NCBI RefSeq assembly: GCF_014962245.1
Contig: NZ_CP063144.1
Coordinates: forward strand, 176,582 to 240,581
Direction of reading: 5' to 3'
From: Thermosphaera aggregans
GTDB lineage: Archaea; Thermoproteota; Thermoprotei_A; Sulfolobales; Desulfurococcaceae
Length of the DNA: 64,000 bases
This document shows positions 52,779-62,181 of this stretch, piece after piece. Each line of letters starts with the position of its first letter. The first letter of the stretch is position 1. A program made the position numbers and the translations under genes. The notes below the pieces were generated by a model that worked only from the letters and a program-made list of their open reading frames with translations, was not told the origin of the DNA and ran no database searches.

Positions 52779-54587
52779 TTGACGAGGCTTGCAGTGGTTG
52801 ACAGGGATTACTGTAAACCGGATAAGTGCAGCCTTGAGTGTATAAGGTTCTGCCCTGTGAACAGGACGAGGAAGGTTAAGGCTATAGATTTAAGCGAGGA
52901 CAGGAGCCACTCCGTCATATTCGAGGATAAGTGCATAGGCTGTGGAATATGCGTTAAGAAATGCCCGTTCAACGCAATATCCATCGTCAACGTTCCCGAT
53001 GAGCTGGAGAAGCAGCTTGTCCACAGGTACGGGGAGAACATGTTCAAGCTGTACGGCCTCCCCGTGCCGAAAACCGGCGGCGTGCTGGGGATTATCGGGA
53101 AGAACGGCGCCGGGAAGACGACGAGCATTAAGATATTGTCAGGGCAGTTGAAGCCTAATCTTGGAGACTACTCCAGCGACCCAGACTGGGACAGGGTTGT
53201 TAAAGCCTTCAAGGGGAGCGAGCTGCAGACATACTTCTCCCGCATAGCCAATAACGAGTTGAAGAGTGTTGTGAAACCCCAGTATATTGAAGCTGCTAGG
53301 CGCGTGCTCAAGGGGAGTGTTGGAGACCTGTTATCCAAGGCTGATGAGAGAGGCTTGTTCAAGGACGTTGTGGATAAGCTGAACCTGAAAAACCTTCTCG
53401 ATAGAAGCGTGTCAGAGCTGAGCGGCGGGGAGTTGCAGAAGTTCCTCGTGGCAGCCGTCCTGTTGAAGAATGCTGACGCATACTTCTTCGACGAGCCCTG
53501 CAGCTACCTCGACGTGAGGGAGAGGGTTAGGGTTGCAGACGCTATCAGGGAGTTCACCAACCCCTCTAAAAACTACGTGGTGGTTGTCGAGCACGACCTC
53601 ATGATCCTCGACTACATCAGCGACAACATCGTGGTAATATACGGTGAGCCAGGGGTTTACGGGATAGCGTCGAAACCCTACGGTGTTAGAGCAGGGATAA
53701 ACCACTACTTGAACGGCTACCTTCCCGCTGAGAACATGAGGATCCGGCCTGAAGCAGTAAGGTTCAGGATACAGGTTGCTGAGAAACGCTTCGAGGAGTC
53801 GGAATACCCGGTGGTTAAATGGGAGAGGATGATACACCAGTATCCTTCATCAGGCTTCAAGCTCGTGGTTGAGGAGGGTGAGGCATACCCTGGCGAGGTC
53901 CTCGGCATCCTCGGGCCTAACGGTGTTGGCAAGTCAACATTCATCAAGCTGTTGAGCGGGGAGCTGAAGCCTGTTGAAGGAAGCGTGCTAATATCCGTTG
54001 AGAAGGTGAGCGTTAAACCCCAGGAGCTGTCCCCGAAGATCTTCGCGGAGGAAACAGTTTCTCAGGCCCTGAGGAACGCTTCCACGGAAGCACTCAACCC
54101 TGCTTCCTGGCTCTACAACGAGCTTGTGAGGAAGCTGAGGCTGAACAGGATGCTGGATAGGAGGATTGAAGAGCTCAGCGGTGGCGAGCTGCAGAAGGTT
54201 GCTGTAGCCGTCTCCCTGGCAAGGGATGCTGACCTCTACCTTTTAGACGAGCCCTCCGCATACCTTGACGTTGAGGAAAGAATTGTTGTTGCAAGAGTTA
54301 TCAGGAGGATTATTGAGGAGAAGAAGAAGACTGCCGTGGTGGTTGAGCACGACCTAATGCTTCAAAACTACATAAGCGATAAGATAGTGGTTTTCACGGG
54401 CAAGCCCTCCGTCGAGGGATACGCTAGCAGGACTCTCAGCATAAGGGAGGGCTTCAACACTCTTCTAATGAATCTTTCAATAACCGTTAGAAAAGACAGT
54501 GAGACAGGCCGTCCCAGGATAAACAAGCCTGGGTCAGTGCTTGATAGGGAGCAGAAAGCTCGCGGTGAGTACTACATCCCAGATTGA
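52779..54587 (+). CDS. rli1: ABCE1/Rli1 ribosome recycling factor
   Basis: 602 residues, TTG start with a GAGGAGAGGGGG region upstream. Two N-terminal [4Fe-4S] clusters (CKPDKCSLECIRFCP and CIGCGICVKKCPF), then twin ABC domains: Walker A GKNGAGKTT and GPNGVGKST, signatures SGGELQKFL and SGGELQKVA, Walker B with FFDEP and LLDEP, and the HLH insert in NBD1. It splits the 70S ribosome after termination. The sequence is complete and highly conserved. Confidence 0.97.
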   Translation: MTRLAVVDRDYCKPDKCSLECIRFCPVNRTRKVKAIDLSEDRSHSVIFEDKCIGCGICVKKCPFNAISIVNVPDELEKQLVHRYGENMFKLYGLPVPKTGGVLGIIGKNGAGKTTSIKILSGQLKPNLGDYSSDPDWDRVVKAFKGSELQTYFSRIANNELKSVVKPQYIEAARRVLKGSVGDLLSKADERGLFKDVVDKLNLKNLLDRSVSELSGGELQKFLVAAVLLKNADAYFFDEPCSYLDVRERVRVADAIREFTNPSKNYVVVVEHDLMILDYISDNIVVIYGEPGVYGIASKPYGVRAGINHYLNGYLPAENMRIRPEAVRFRIQVAEKRFEESEYPVVKWERMIHQYPSSGFKLVVEEGEAYPGEVLGILGPNGVGKSTFIKLLSGELKPVEGSVLISVEKVSVKPQELSPKIFAEETVSQALRNASTEALNPASWLYNELVRKLRLNRMLDRRIEELSGGELQKVAVAVSLARDADLYLLDEPSAYLDVEERIVVARVIRRIIEEKKKTAVVVEHDLMLQNYISDKIVVFTGKPSVEGYASRTLSIREGFNTLLMNLSITVRKDSETGRPRINKPGSVLDREQKARGEYYIPD

Positions 54588-54674
54588 TTTAAACAAACGT
54601 TTAAAAATCTCCGTTAACCCGGGAATACATGTTTATTAATCCTTGCAACTAATACTTTAAAATATGGTGTAATT

Positions 54675-55820
54675 ATGGGAGAGAAAATCACCTTATCTAT
54701 TATAAAAGCAGATGTTGGAAGCATTGCTGGACACCACATGCCTCACCCAGACCAGTTGGCTGCTGCAACGAAGATCCTGGCGGAGGCTAAGCAGAAGGAT
54801 ATTATAATAGACTTCTACGTAACACATGTAGGCGACGACATCCAGTTGATAATGACCCATAGGAAAGGAGTTGACCACCCGGACATCCACGGCTTAGCAT
54901 GGGAGGCTTTCAAATCAGCCACGAAGGTTGCCAGGGAGCTGAAGCTCTACGCTGCCGGGCAGGACCTGTTGAGCGAGGCCTTCTCTGGGAACGTGAGGGG
55001 AATGGGCCCCGGCGTGGCCGAGCTCGAGATGGAGGAGAGGGAGGCTGAGCCCGTTATAACATTCCACGCTGACAAGACCGAGCCCGGAGCCTTCAACATG
55101 CCTATTTACAGGATTTTCGCAGACCCGTTCAACACTGCTGGGCTGGTAATAGACCCTAAGATGCACGATGGCTTCATATTCGAAGTATACGATGTGTTCG
55201 AGGGCAGGAGTGTCTTGATGAAAACGCCCGAGGAATCATACGACGTCCTAGCCTTGATAGGAACCCCTGGCAGGTATATTGTGAGAAGGGTTTACAGGAA
55301 ATCCGACAACCTGCTCGCAGCCGTGGTCAGCGTTGAAAGGCTCAACCTGACAGCCGGGAGATATGTTGGGAAGGATGACCCTGTAGCGATTGTGAGAGCC
55401 CAGCACGGGCTCCCCGCAGTGGGGGAGATACTGGAGCCCTTCAGCTTCCCACACCTGGTTGCAGGGTGGATGAGAGGGTCTCACCACGGCCCATTAATGC
55501 CTGTGCCAATGAGGTATGCGAAGGTTACAAGGTTCGACGGGCCTCCGAGAATAATTGCTCTAGGATGGAATATTTCAAGAGGCAGGCTGATAGGTCCAGT
55601 AGACCTGTTCGACGACGTAGCCTTCGACGAGACGAGGAGGCTTGCGGAAACCATTGCCGAGTACATGAGGAGGCACGGCCCCTTCATGCCTCACAGGCTC
55701 GGGCCAGAGGAGATGGAGTACACCACGCTGCCGTCAGTGCTGGAGAAGTTGAAGGATAGGTTTGTGAAAACCGAGGAGGCTAAGGTAGTTAAGAAGCACA
55801 GCGACCTGCTCTCACACTAG
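54675..55820 (+). CDS. fbp: Bifunctional fructose-1,6-bisphosphate aldolase/phosphatase
   Basis: 381 residues, ATG start with a TATA-like TTTAAAATATG region just upstream, so possibly leaderless. SIIKADVGSIAGHHMPHP and YVTHVGDDIQLIMTH are metal-binding motifs of the type V enzyme; HADKTEPGAFNMP and the YRVYRK-type region around 210 belong to the moving loops that switch aldolase to phosphatase. It drives gluconeogenesis in most thermophilic archaea. Confidence 0.96.
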   Translation: MGEKITLSIIKADVGSIAGHHMPHPDQLAAATKILAEAKQKDIIIDFYVTHVGDDIQLIMTHRKGVDHPDIHGLAWEAFKSATKVARELKLYAAGQDLLSEAFSGNVRGMGPGVAELEMEEREAEPVITFHADKTEPGAFNMPIYRIFADPFNTAGLVIDPKMHDGFIFEVYDVFEGRSVLMKTPEESYDVLALIGTPGRYIVRRVYRKSDNLLAAVVSVERLNLTAGRYVGKDDPVAIVRAQHGLPAVGEILEPFSFPHLVAGWMRGSHHGPLMPVPMRYAKVTRFDGPPRIIALGWNISRGRLIGPVDLFDDVAFDETRRLAETIAEYMRRHGPFMPHRLGPEEMEYTTLPSVLEKLKDRFVKTEEAKVVKKHSDLLSH

Positions 55821-55867
55821 TCTTTTTCCCCTCTTAACAACCACATGCTCTACACAAGGGCTAATAT

Positions 55868-56575
55868 ATGAGGGTGTCTGGCTTGAAGCCTATAATAGCT
55901 GTAAACTACAAGGCATACCACCCCCACAGCTTCGGCGAGAACGCTCTGCGAATAGCAAGGGATGCGAGAAGGGTTTGGGAGGAAACCGGTGTTGAGATTA
56001 TTCTAGCACCCCCGTTCACCGAGATACACCGTGTCCTGAAAGAGGTTGAGGGGTCAGGGGTTAAGGTTTTCGCGCAGCACGCAGACCCTGTTGAGCCAGG
56101 GGCTGTAACAGGCTACATACCGGTTGAAGGGTTGAAGGAGGCTGGGGTTCAAGGAGTAATATTAAACCACAGCGAGCACAGGCTTAAGATTGCTGACATA
56201 AACATGCTGATAGCCAAGGCTAGGAGGCTCGGATTGAAAACCCTTGCCTGCGCAGACGTGCCTGAAACCGGTGCCGCTATAGCGTTGCTGAAGCCTGATA
56301 TGATAGCTGTCGAACCCCCCGAGCTAATAGGCACAGGGGTAAGCGTGAGCAAGGCCAAGCCCGAGGTGATAACCAACAGCGTGTCAATGATCAGGAGCGT
56401 TAACAAGGAGGTTTTAATCCTGACAGGAGCAGGCATAACCACAGGGGAGGACGTATACCAGGCAATCAAGCTGGGAACAATCGGTGTTCTCGTAGCATCA
56501 GGCATCGTGAAGGCTAAAGACCCCTACAGCGTCATGAAGGATATGGCTCTCAACGCGTTGAAAGCCCTCGCCTAA
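55868..56575 (+). CDS. tpiA: Triosephosphate isomerase
   Basis: 235 residues, ATG start. A short archaeal (tetrameric) TIM: VNYKAYHPHSF holds the Asn-Lys pair, LNHSEHRLKI the catalytic His, VEPPELIGTG the catalytic Glu and phosphate loop, and LTGAGITTGEDVYQAIKLG plus GVLVASGIV the phosphate-binding glycines. It interconverts dihydroxyacetone phosphate and glyceraldehyde-3-phosphate. It lies 47 bases after fbp. Confidence 0.97.
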   Translation: MRVSGLKPIIAVNYKAYHPHSFGENALRIARDARRVWEETGVEIILAPPFTEIHRVLKEVEGSGVKVFAQHADPVEPGAVTGYIPVEGLKEAGVQGVILNHSEHRLKIADINMLIAKARRLGLKTLACADVPETGAAIALLKPDMIAVEPPELIGTGVSVSKAKPEVITNSVSMIRSVNKEVLILTGAGITTGEDVYQAIKLGTIGVLVASGIVKAKDPYSVMKDMALNALKALA

Positions 56576-56622
56576 CCATACTTTAACATTTTATAAACAC
56601 CTTCTCCCTAAACCATTATAGA

Positions 56623-56725
56623 GCCGCCGTAGCTCAGCCCGGTGGAGCGCCGGCCTCGTAACGGCTGATCAACACCGGAGTCGCTGGACAGCCGGTGGAC
56701 GCGGGTTCAAATCCCGCCGGCGGCT
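56623..56725 (+). tRNA. tRNA-Thr (anticodon CGU) with a 29-base intron
   Basis: Acceptor GCCGCCG/CGGCGGC, discriminator U; D arm GCUC/GAGC; anticodon stem CCGGC (56650-56654) pairs with GCCGG (56691-56695); loop CUCGUA...A gives anticodon CGU (codon ACG). The intervening 56661-56689 (29 bases) is an intron at the canonical 37/38 site, with bases able to form a bulge-helix-bulge. T arm GCGGG-UUCAAAU-CCCGC. CCA is not encoded. A TATA-like TTTTATAAAC lies at 56589-56598. Confidence 0.93.
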
Positions 56726-56798
56726 CTACAGTGCTCACGAGCGTGGAGGGGTTCGGGTTTATTAATAACTTTGTTATAATTGATACATGGTGGTTTAT

Positions 56799-56975
56799 TT
56801 GAGCCAGAAGCAGGTAGACCCTGTGTGCGGAATGAGCGTCGACCCCGGGAGCGCGCGGTTTAAAACAGTGTACAAGGGGAAGATATACTACTTCTGTAGC
56901 AGGAGATGTCTCGAAGAGTTTGAGAAAAACCCTGAGCACTACCTCACCCACGGCCCCAGCGGCATGCCCGAGTAG
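56799..56975 (+). CDS. YHS-domain protein
   Basis: 58 residues from TTG 56799, 5 bases after GGTGG; ATG 56787 is in frame but overlaps that ribosome site. VDPVCGMSVDPGSARFKTVY then YYFCSRRCLEEFEKNPEHY is a complete YHS domain with the metal-binding cysteines (C-x..C...C). Such domains are often joined to or next to copper-transporting ATPases. The copper ATPase gene follows after 42 bases, which supports a copper-delivery role. Confidence 0.9.
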   Translation: MSQKQVDPVCGMSVDPGSARFKTVYKGKIYYFCSRRCLEEFEKNPEHYLTHGPSGMPE

Positions 56976-57017
56976 CGGTTAAAGCCTTCCTCTAGCAGGC
57001 TTGAAGGTGTTTAATCA

Positions 57018-59414
57018 TTGAGAAGGACTAGGCTTAAGATCATAGGGATTGACTGCCCTAGTTGCGTATACGCTATTGAGAGAAGGTTGAGAAGCCTCGG
57101 CTGCGTCAGCAGTTTCAAGGTCGAGGTGAGCACTGGCGAGGCAGAGGTTGAGTATGATGATGAGAAGTGCCTTCTCAAGAATGTTTACGAAGCAGTAAGG
57201 GATGCTGGCTACGATGTCTACAAGGAGAAGATGTACTTCGACCTGAAAAGCCTCAGCGGCGAGGAGGCAGCATTGCTCGAGTCTAAGATAAGGGGTTTGC
57301 AAGGAGTTTTCGACGCAAAGATCTCCTTAACCGGGGTTGCAACAGTTGTCTACAACCCTTTGGAAACCACTCCCGAGGATGTTGCAAGCAGGCTGGTAGC
57401 ATACGGGGCCAAGCCTTTAACCGCTGTTGCCGAGAAGTCTGTAAGCCTGGGCGAGAAAACCCTGCTGTACAGGAGGGTGGCCTCATTCATCATTGGCTTA
57501 ACAGCTGTGTCACTCTCCATGTATTCAATGCTGAATGGGGGTGTTCAGGGCTGGGGCGCTGTAAGTGAAAAACTGCTCCTCCCCATGGCTGCAGCAGCCA
57601 TTGTTCTCAACTACGATATTGTCGCAAGGGGTTTGAAATCCCTGTTAATGCTGATCCCGGTGATGGACTCCTTGATTGCTGTCTCAGTAATCTCAACGTT
57701 CACGGCCGGGGTGGCATCTACCATTGGGCTGATGCACCTGCACGGGGGTTTACACTCCTCATCATTCTTCGAAGCATCAGCCGGGGTCATAGGGTTCGTC
57801 GGGCTTGGGAAATACCTGGAGGAGAGGCTTCGGAGGAGAGCGTTTAAATCACTGGAGGAGCTTGCCTCGCTGCTACGGGGCAGTGTAAGAGTGGTGGTTG
57901 GAGACTCCGTTGTGGAAAAACCTGTTTCCCAGCTGGCCCCGGGGGAGGTTGTAGAGGTTAGGGCGGGCGAGATCATCCCTGTTGACGGAGTGGTTGTCGA
58001 GGGCTCCGGCTACGTGGACGAGTCAAGCTTCACAGGGGAGCCGGTTCCCCGCGCCAAGAAGGCTGAAAACAGGGATCCCGTTCTCGCAGGTAGTGTTTTA
58101 AACACGGGTTTCTTAAGGGTTAGGGCGACAAGGGTTGGCGGAGACCTTCTCATAGCACAGGTTATTGAAACAGTGAGGGAGGCTGAGTCCGTTAAACCGA
58201 GGCTGGCAAGGCTTGCCGATAAAATAGTTGGCTACTTCACATGGATCGTCCTAGGGCTTGCAGCGGCAACATTCTCCTACTGGAGCCTCCTAGCAGGGAA
58301 TCTCCAGATGGGGGTGGTTTTTACAGCCGCGGTTTTAACTGTTGCATGCCCTTGCGCACTAGGTATTGCAACACCGCTCGTAGTCTCCATAGCTGTTTTA
58401 AAAGCTTCTAGAAGCGGTGTTTTAATCAGGGCTGGAGACGTCTTCGAGAAAATCCTAGGATCCAACACCATTGTTTTCGACAAGACAGGTACTCTAACCG
58501 TTGGGAAGCCGGCTGTGGTTAAAACACACCTGCTAGGCAACGCCGGGGTGGAGAGTGTTCTAAGAATGGCTTGCTCCGTTGAATCCCGGAGCGAGCACCC
58601 TCTCTCGCGAGCAATAGTTGAGAAGTGTGTTAGCGAGAAGGTAGAGTTCCCCGAGCCCGAGGAATATGTAAGCATCCCGGGTGAAGGGGTTTATGGCCTT
58701 GTCGAAGGCATAGGGGTTGCAGTAGGCAACCTGGAGCTGGCGGAGAGGCTTGGAGTACCGGTTAGCGAGAAAGCCTTGAGGCTTGTAGAGGAGGCAGGGG
58801 CAAGGGGGAACACCCCTGTCATGGTTTTCATAAACAATGAGGTGGAAGCCGTCTTGGAGATAGGGGATGTTGTGAAGGATGAAGCCGCCAGCGTTGTGCG
58901 CGCGTTGAAGGAGAGGGGTTTCAGAGTTGGCTTAGCCAGCGGGGATGTCGAGGCAAGCGTGAAGTATTACAGGGAAGCCCTAGGGCTCGACTTCGCCTAC
59001 TGGGGGCTTAAGCCAAGGGATAAGGCTGACCTGGTGAGGGATATGCAGAGGAATGGTTTAAAAGTAGTTTTCGTGGGGGATGGGTTAAACGATGCCCCAG
59101 CCCTTGCCGTGGCCGATGTCGGCGTGGCAATGGGTAGCGGGGCCGATGTCTCCAAGGAGGCTGGTGACATAGTGGTTTTAAACAACAGCTTGAGAACGCT
59201 TACATTCCTGCTTGACTTCAGCAGGCTGGTTAAGAGAAAGATTGTTCAAAACATTGCATGGGCTTTCGCATACAACGTGGTGCTCATACCTTTAGCCATG
59301 GGGGTTCTTTACCTGAGCCACCGGCTTTTCATAACGCCGGAGATGGCGGCTGCCGCAATGATTTTAAGCGATGTAAGCGTTCTCGCTAACGCGCTTTCTG
59401 TTTTAAGGTCTTAG
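57018..59414 (+). CDS. copA: Copper-transporting P-type ATPase
   Basis: 798 residues, TTG start. An N-terminal heavy-metal domain with IGIDCPSCVYAIERRL (CxxC near 13-16), then a second domain without the cysteines (about 80-140). Eight membrane helices including the CPC metal site (VACPCALGIATPL), TGE (SSFTGEP), phosphorylation loop DKTGTLTVGK, HP motif (SEHPLSRAIV) and GDGLNDAPALAVADVGVAMG. The CPC motif fits Cu+ export. The neighbouring YHS gene supports this. Confidence 0.94.
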   Translation: MRRTRLKIIGIDCPSCVYAIERRLRSLGCVSSFKVEVSTGEAEVEYDDEKCLLKNVYEAVRDAGYDVYKEKMYFDLKSLSGEEAALLESKIRGLQGVFDAKISLTGVATVVYNPLETTPEDVASRLVAYGAKPLTAVAEKSVSLGEKTLLYRRVASFIIGLTAVSLSMYSMLNGGVQGWGAVSEKLLLPMAAAAIVLNYDIVARGLKSLLMLIPVMDSLIAVSVISTFTAGVASTIGLMHLHGGLHSSSFFEASAGVIGFVGLGKYLEERLRRRAFKSLEELASLLRGSVRVVVGDSVVEKPVSQLAPGEVVEVRAGEIIPVDGVVVEGSGYVDESSFTGEPVPRAKKAENRDPVLAGSVLNTGFLRVRATRVGGDLLIAQVIETVREAESVKPRLARLADKIVGYFTWIVLGLAAATFSYWSLLAGNLQMGVVFTAAVLTVACPCALGIATPLVVSIAVLKASRSGVLIRAGDVFEKILGSNTIVFDKTGTLTVGKPAVVKTHLLGNAGVESVLRMACSVESRSEHPLSRAIVEKCVSEKVEFPEPEEYVSIPGEGVYGLVEGIGVAVGNLELAERLGVPVSEKALRLVEEAGARGNTPVMVFINNEVEAVLEIGDVVKDEAASVVRALKERGFRVGLASGDVEASVKYYREALGLDFAYWGLKPRDKADLVRDMQRNGLKVVFVGDGLNDAPALAVADVGVAMGSGADVSKEAGDIVVLNNSLRTLTFLLDFSRLVKRKIVQNIAWAFAYNVVLIPLAMGVLYLSHRLFITPEMAAAAMILSDVSVLANALSVLRS

Positions 59415-59419
59415 AAAGG

Positions 59420-60823
59420 CTACTTTACCTCCTCGATAATTATCTCGTGCACGCCGGTTCCTGATTTCACGTAGGCTTTAACCACGACATCCCCTATGTC
59501 GATAAGCCTCTTCTCCCTTACAACACGGTAGAGTTCTTCAACGCCTTTCTCGTAATCCATGTCTCCGCCCGCCCCGCCAAGGTTTACCGGTGTAAGCCCG
59601 TAGTAGATTGTTAAGGCTTCAGCAATCACCTTGGAGGATGTGCCAACGTAGACGGGGACAAGCGGCCTGTGCTTCGAGATAAGCGGGGGGACAGTGTTGC
59701 CTTTAGTGTAGACGAGTATTTTAGCGTTCAAGCTCTCAGCGAGTGACAGCAAGCCGTGCGCGTACTTCTCCATCAGTCCTGTCCCCACCCTTCTGGAGCG
59801 TTGCGGGATAGCAGGGTCGAGGCGGGACTCCGCGGTTTCAATAATCCTCCTAGTCCACTTCACGGTTTCAACAGGGTATTTGCCAACCGCGGTCTCATTC
59901 GTAAGCATGACCGCGTCAACCATGTCGTACACCGAGTTGTAAACGTCTACGACATCGCTTCTGCTGGGCCTCGGGTTTTCAATCATCGACTCCATCACCT
60001 GGGTTGCGACAATGCTGGGCTTGCCGAGGGAGTCGGCTACTGAGACAATGTTTTTCTGTATGAGAGGGATTTCTTCGAGCGGGAAGTGGAGCCCTAGGTC
60101 TCCCCTAGCCACTAGGACAGCGTCGGATGATTCAGCTATCTCCTTAAGGTTTAGATACGCTGACCTGGTCTCAATCTTAGCGATAACCCTGGGCTGGAAG
60201 CTCCTGCCCCTCAGCATGTTTCTAACAAGCTCCACATCCCTGGAGCTTCTGACATAGCTTAACGCAACATACGTCAGCTGGTTTGAAACAGCATGGTTCA
60301 ACAGCTCCACATCCCTGCCGGAGAGCATGGGGAGGCTTATCTCCTTACCCTGGACAACGATCTTCTTCCGCGGCTTGACAACCCCGTCGTTTAAAACCAG
60401 TAGAGTTGATGAGTGCTCGTCAACGCTCAGCACTCTAAGAGATATCTCGCCGTCACCGTAGAGCACAACGTCGCCTGGCTCGAGGGATATGAAGAGCTCG
60501 CGCACCGGTACAGGAATAGTCCTCGCGCCCGAGCTCGTGGAAGCATGCTCCAGCCGGACCTGGTCGCCTCTGGTAACGCTGAACCCTTCGAAATCACCCG
60601 ACCTCACCTGGGGCCCGGGCAGATCCCCTATCACGGATACGGTTTCACCTAGCTCTGCCGAGGCTTCTCTCACTATTTTAACGTAGAGATCCCATGTTCT
60701 CGCATCGCCATGGGCGTAGTTTATCCTGAAGCCTGATGCTCCTTCACGAATCATTCTCCTAACTGTTTCGAAATCCCCGCTGCTGGGTCCGAGGGTTGCA
60801 AGTATTTTAACCCTTGGCTTCAA
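59420..60823 (-). CDS. pyk: Pyruvate kinase
   Basis: 467 residues from TTG 60823, preceded by GAGGAG; GTG at 60838 is open but lies inside the ribosome site. KPRVKILATLGPSSGDFETV, RINYAHGD, IAKIETRSAYLNLKEIAESS (active-site Lys) and ARGDLGLHFPLEEIPLIQKN, VMLTNETAVGKYPVE are present. It makes pyruvate and ATP from phosphoenolpyruvate. Convergent with copA (5-base gap). Confidence 0.96.
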   Translation of the reverse strand: MKPRVKILATLGPSSGDFETVRRMIREGASGFRINYAHGDARTWDLYVKIVREASAELGETVSVIGDLPGPQVRSGDFEGFSVTRGDQVRLEHASTSSGARTIPVPVRELFISLEPGDVVLYGDGEISLRVLSVDEHSSTLLVLNDGVVKPRKKIVVQGKEISLPMLSGRDVELLNHAVSNQLTYVALSYVRSSRDVELVRNMLRGRSFQPRVIAKIETRSAYLNLKEIAESSDAVLVARGDLGLHFPLEEIPLIQKNIVSVADSLGKPSIVATQVMESMIENPRPSRSDVVDVYNSVYDMVDAVMLTNETAVGKYPVETVKWTRRIIETAESRLDPAIPQRSRRVGTGLMEKYAHGLLSLAESLNAKILVYTKGNTVPPLISKHRPLVPVYVGTSSKVIAEALTIYYGLTPVNLGGAGGDMDYEKGVEELYRVVREKRLIDIGDVVVKAYVKSGTGVHEIIIEEVK

Positions 60824-60834
60824 GACCGCTCCTC

Positions 60835-61137
60835 TCACAACTGGTCGAGAACATCCTTAAGCCTAACCCCTTTCCTCAAACCCTTAGCCTCGGCCTTCGA
60901 GGTTGCCTCAGCAATCTCCTTCTCAAGCAACTCCTCAACCGAGCCTACCCCGGGTATTTTAACAGCCACCACACCCTTCTTCTCGGCTGCTGAAACATCG
61001 AGGAACCCGCACATGGCGAAGCCTGACTCACCCACTAGGAGGACCAGCGGGGGCGACCCTGGCAGGCTGACCTCGAGCCCCAGGTACTTCCTCCCGCCAT
61101 GCCTCACCTCTTTCACACGGACTACTTCCCCAGCCAT
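60835..61137 (-). CDS. DUF1805 family protein
   Basis: 100 residues. YLGLEVSLPGSPPLVLLVGE then GFAMCGFLDVSAAEKKGVVA with the central Met-Cys-Gly and the GV..VEELLEKEI tail follow the DUF1805 family, a small archaeal/bacterial protein of unknown function. The ATG start is near a basal promoter in the gap to the DUF131 gene. It is 11 bases upstream of pyk and may be cotranscribed with it. Confidence 0.8.
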   Translation of the reverse strand: MAGEVVRVKEVRHGGRKYLGLEVSLPGSPPLVLLVGESGFAMCGFLDVSAAEKKGVVAVKIPGVGSVEELLEKEIAEATSKAEAKGLRKGVRLKDVLDQL

Positions 61138-61186
61138 TTCTAAAACACCCTCATGAATCCATATTAGGTTGATTAGGGATTAAAGC

Positions 61187-61441
61187 ATGCTGGGGCCGGC
61201 GGGGATGGCTGCTCTACAGCTGCTTTTAATCGGGCTGGTGTTGATTATCGCCGGGATCCTCGTCCTAGTCTACTCCATGATCAAGGAGGGCGGGGGGAGG
61301 GTTGAGGCCGGAGGGTTGATCATGATTGGCCCAATACCGATCCTGGTCGCAAGCTCGAGGAGGATAGGGCTTGCGCTCCTGCTGATAGCTGCCGCGGTGC
61401 TAGCTGTTTTAATAGTTTTCACAGCAGGGGTTGCTTCATGA
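61187..61441 (+). CDS. DUF131-type small membrane protein
   Basis: 84 residues with two hydrophobic helices (about 8-31 and 60-80) and the loop GGRVEAGGLIMIGPIPILVA, which is the DUF131 / TIGR00304 signature. Function unknown. The stop overlaps the next gene's ATG by 4 bases (ATGA), so the two are coupled. ATG start directly after the TATA-like region at about 61160-61170. Confidence 0.75.
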   Translation: MLGPAGMAALQLLLIGLVLIIAGILVLVYSMIKEGGGRVEAGGLIMIGPIPILVASSRRIGLALLLIAAAVLAVLIVFTAGVAS

Positions 61442-61731
61442 GCCCTGGGAGGATAGGGCTTATACTAATAGCCCTCGGCTTTGCAGTAGTGCTAGCGGCC
61501 GCGGCGCTGTGGACGGGGTCCGGCGGCGGGGAAGCAGGGTTTGCGGGGTGCGTGATCATATTCTTCATACCGCTGTGCTGGGGTGTTGGAAGCCCCGGGA
61601 TTATCAGTATCCTACTGTTAGCATTGATAGTTATCCTTGCTGTAGCAGTGCTCTTGAACATTTTCCTCGCAACCAGTGTGTTGAAACAGTTGAGGAAGCA
61701 GTCCCGGGATGAAGAAGCCTGGGAGGATTAG
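61438..61731 (+). CDS. Small membrane protein paired with the DUF131 protein
   Basis: 97 residues with helices about 6-24, 37-52 and 57-77, and a basic/acidic tail (KQLRKQSRDEEAWED). The central loop (GVGSPGIISIL) may be a relaxed version of the DUF131 loop. Start overlaps the previous stop by 4 bases. Ends 24 bases before the convergent 5S rRNA gene. Confidence 0.7.
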   Translation: MSPGRIGLILIALGFAVVLAAAALWTGSGGGEAGFAGCVIIFFIPLCWGVGSPGIISILLLALIVILAVAVLLNIFLATSVLKQLRKQSRDEEAWED

Positions 61732-61755
61732 TGATTGAGCAAGCGGTAGGGAAGA

Positions 61756-61884
61756 GTGCCCGATCCCAGCTCAGGGCGGCTGCGAGGCCTCGCGGACCTC
61801 ACTGCCACCCTGACGTGGCCGGCTTAACTTCCGGGTTCGATACGAGACCGGGTGTTGCCCGGCCACTATGGCCGGGTCGGGCAC
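61756..61884 (-). rRNA. 5S ribosomal RNA
   Basis: On the minus strand the sequence opens GTGCCCGA and closes TCGGGCAC, a perfect terminal helix, with internal GAACCCGGAAGTTAAGCC and GGTGGCAGTGAGGTC as in crenarchaeal 5S rRNA; length about 129. No 16S or 23S gene is in the window, so it is a solitary 5S gene, as is common in Crenarchaeota. A TATA-like TTTTAAAACC lies about 30 bases upstream, inside the 3' end of the neighbouring gene. Confidence 0.95.
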
Positions 61885-61893
61885 CTATCAATC

Positions 61894-62181
61894 CTAAGGA
61901 TTACCGGGTTTTAAAATCTTTTCCTTCTCGACAGAGTAGATTCCCTCAACCCTTAACTCCCCGCCGCACTTAGGGCACTTGTCCTTGACGAGCCCTATGA
62001 AGTCGCCTGGCTCGAACTCTTTCTCAACGGAGAATCCGCATTTAGCACACTTCAACAGCTCCCTTGTAACATACTCCTTCTTCTTAGGCTTCTTGGTGAA
62101 GGTGTCTATTAGAAGGTAGGCTATCAGCAGTATGACGGCTATGATGAGGAATAAGCTGTAAACATCTATCCCGTCGGGCAT
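61894..62181 (-). CDS. Membrane-anchored zinc-ribbon protein
   Basis: 95 residues: an N-terminal membrane helix (YSLFLIIAVILLIAYLLI), basic linker, then a zinc ribbon CAKCGFSVEKEF ... CPKCGGEL. Unknown function. Its ATG overlaps the DUF1512 stop by one base, and its 3' end contains the 5S rRNA promoter. The two proteins may work together at the membrane. Confidence 0.75.
   Translation of the reverse strand: MPDGIDVYSLFLIIAVILLIAYLLIDTFTKKPKKKEYVTRELLKCAKCGFSVEKEFEPGDFIGLVKDKCPKCGGELRVEGIYSVEKEKILKPGNP

Noticed and set aside
61731-61973. 80-codon + strand frame
   Set aside because: It lies across the antisense of the 5S rRNA gene and has no family resemblance.
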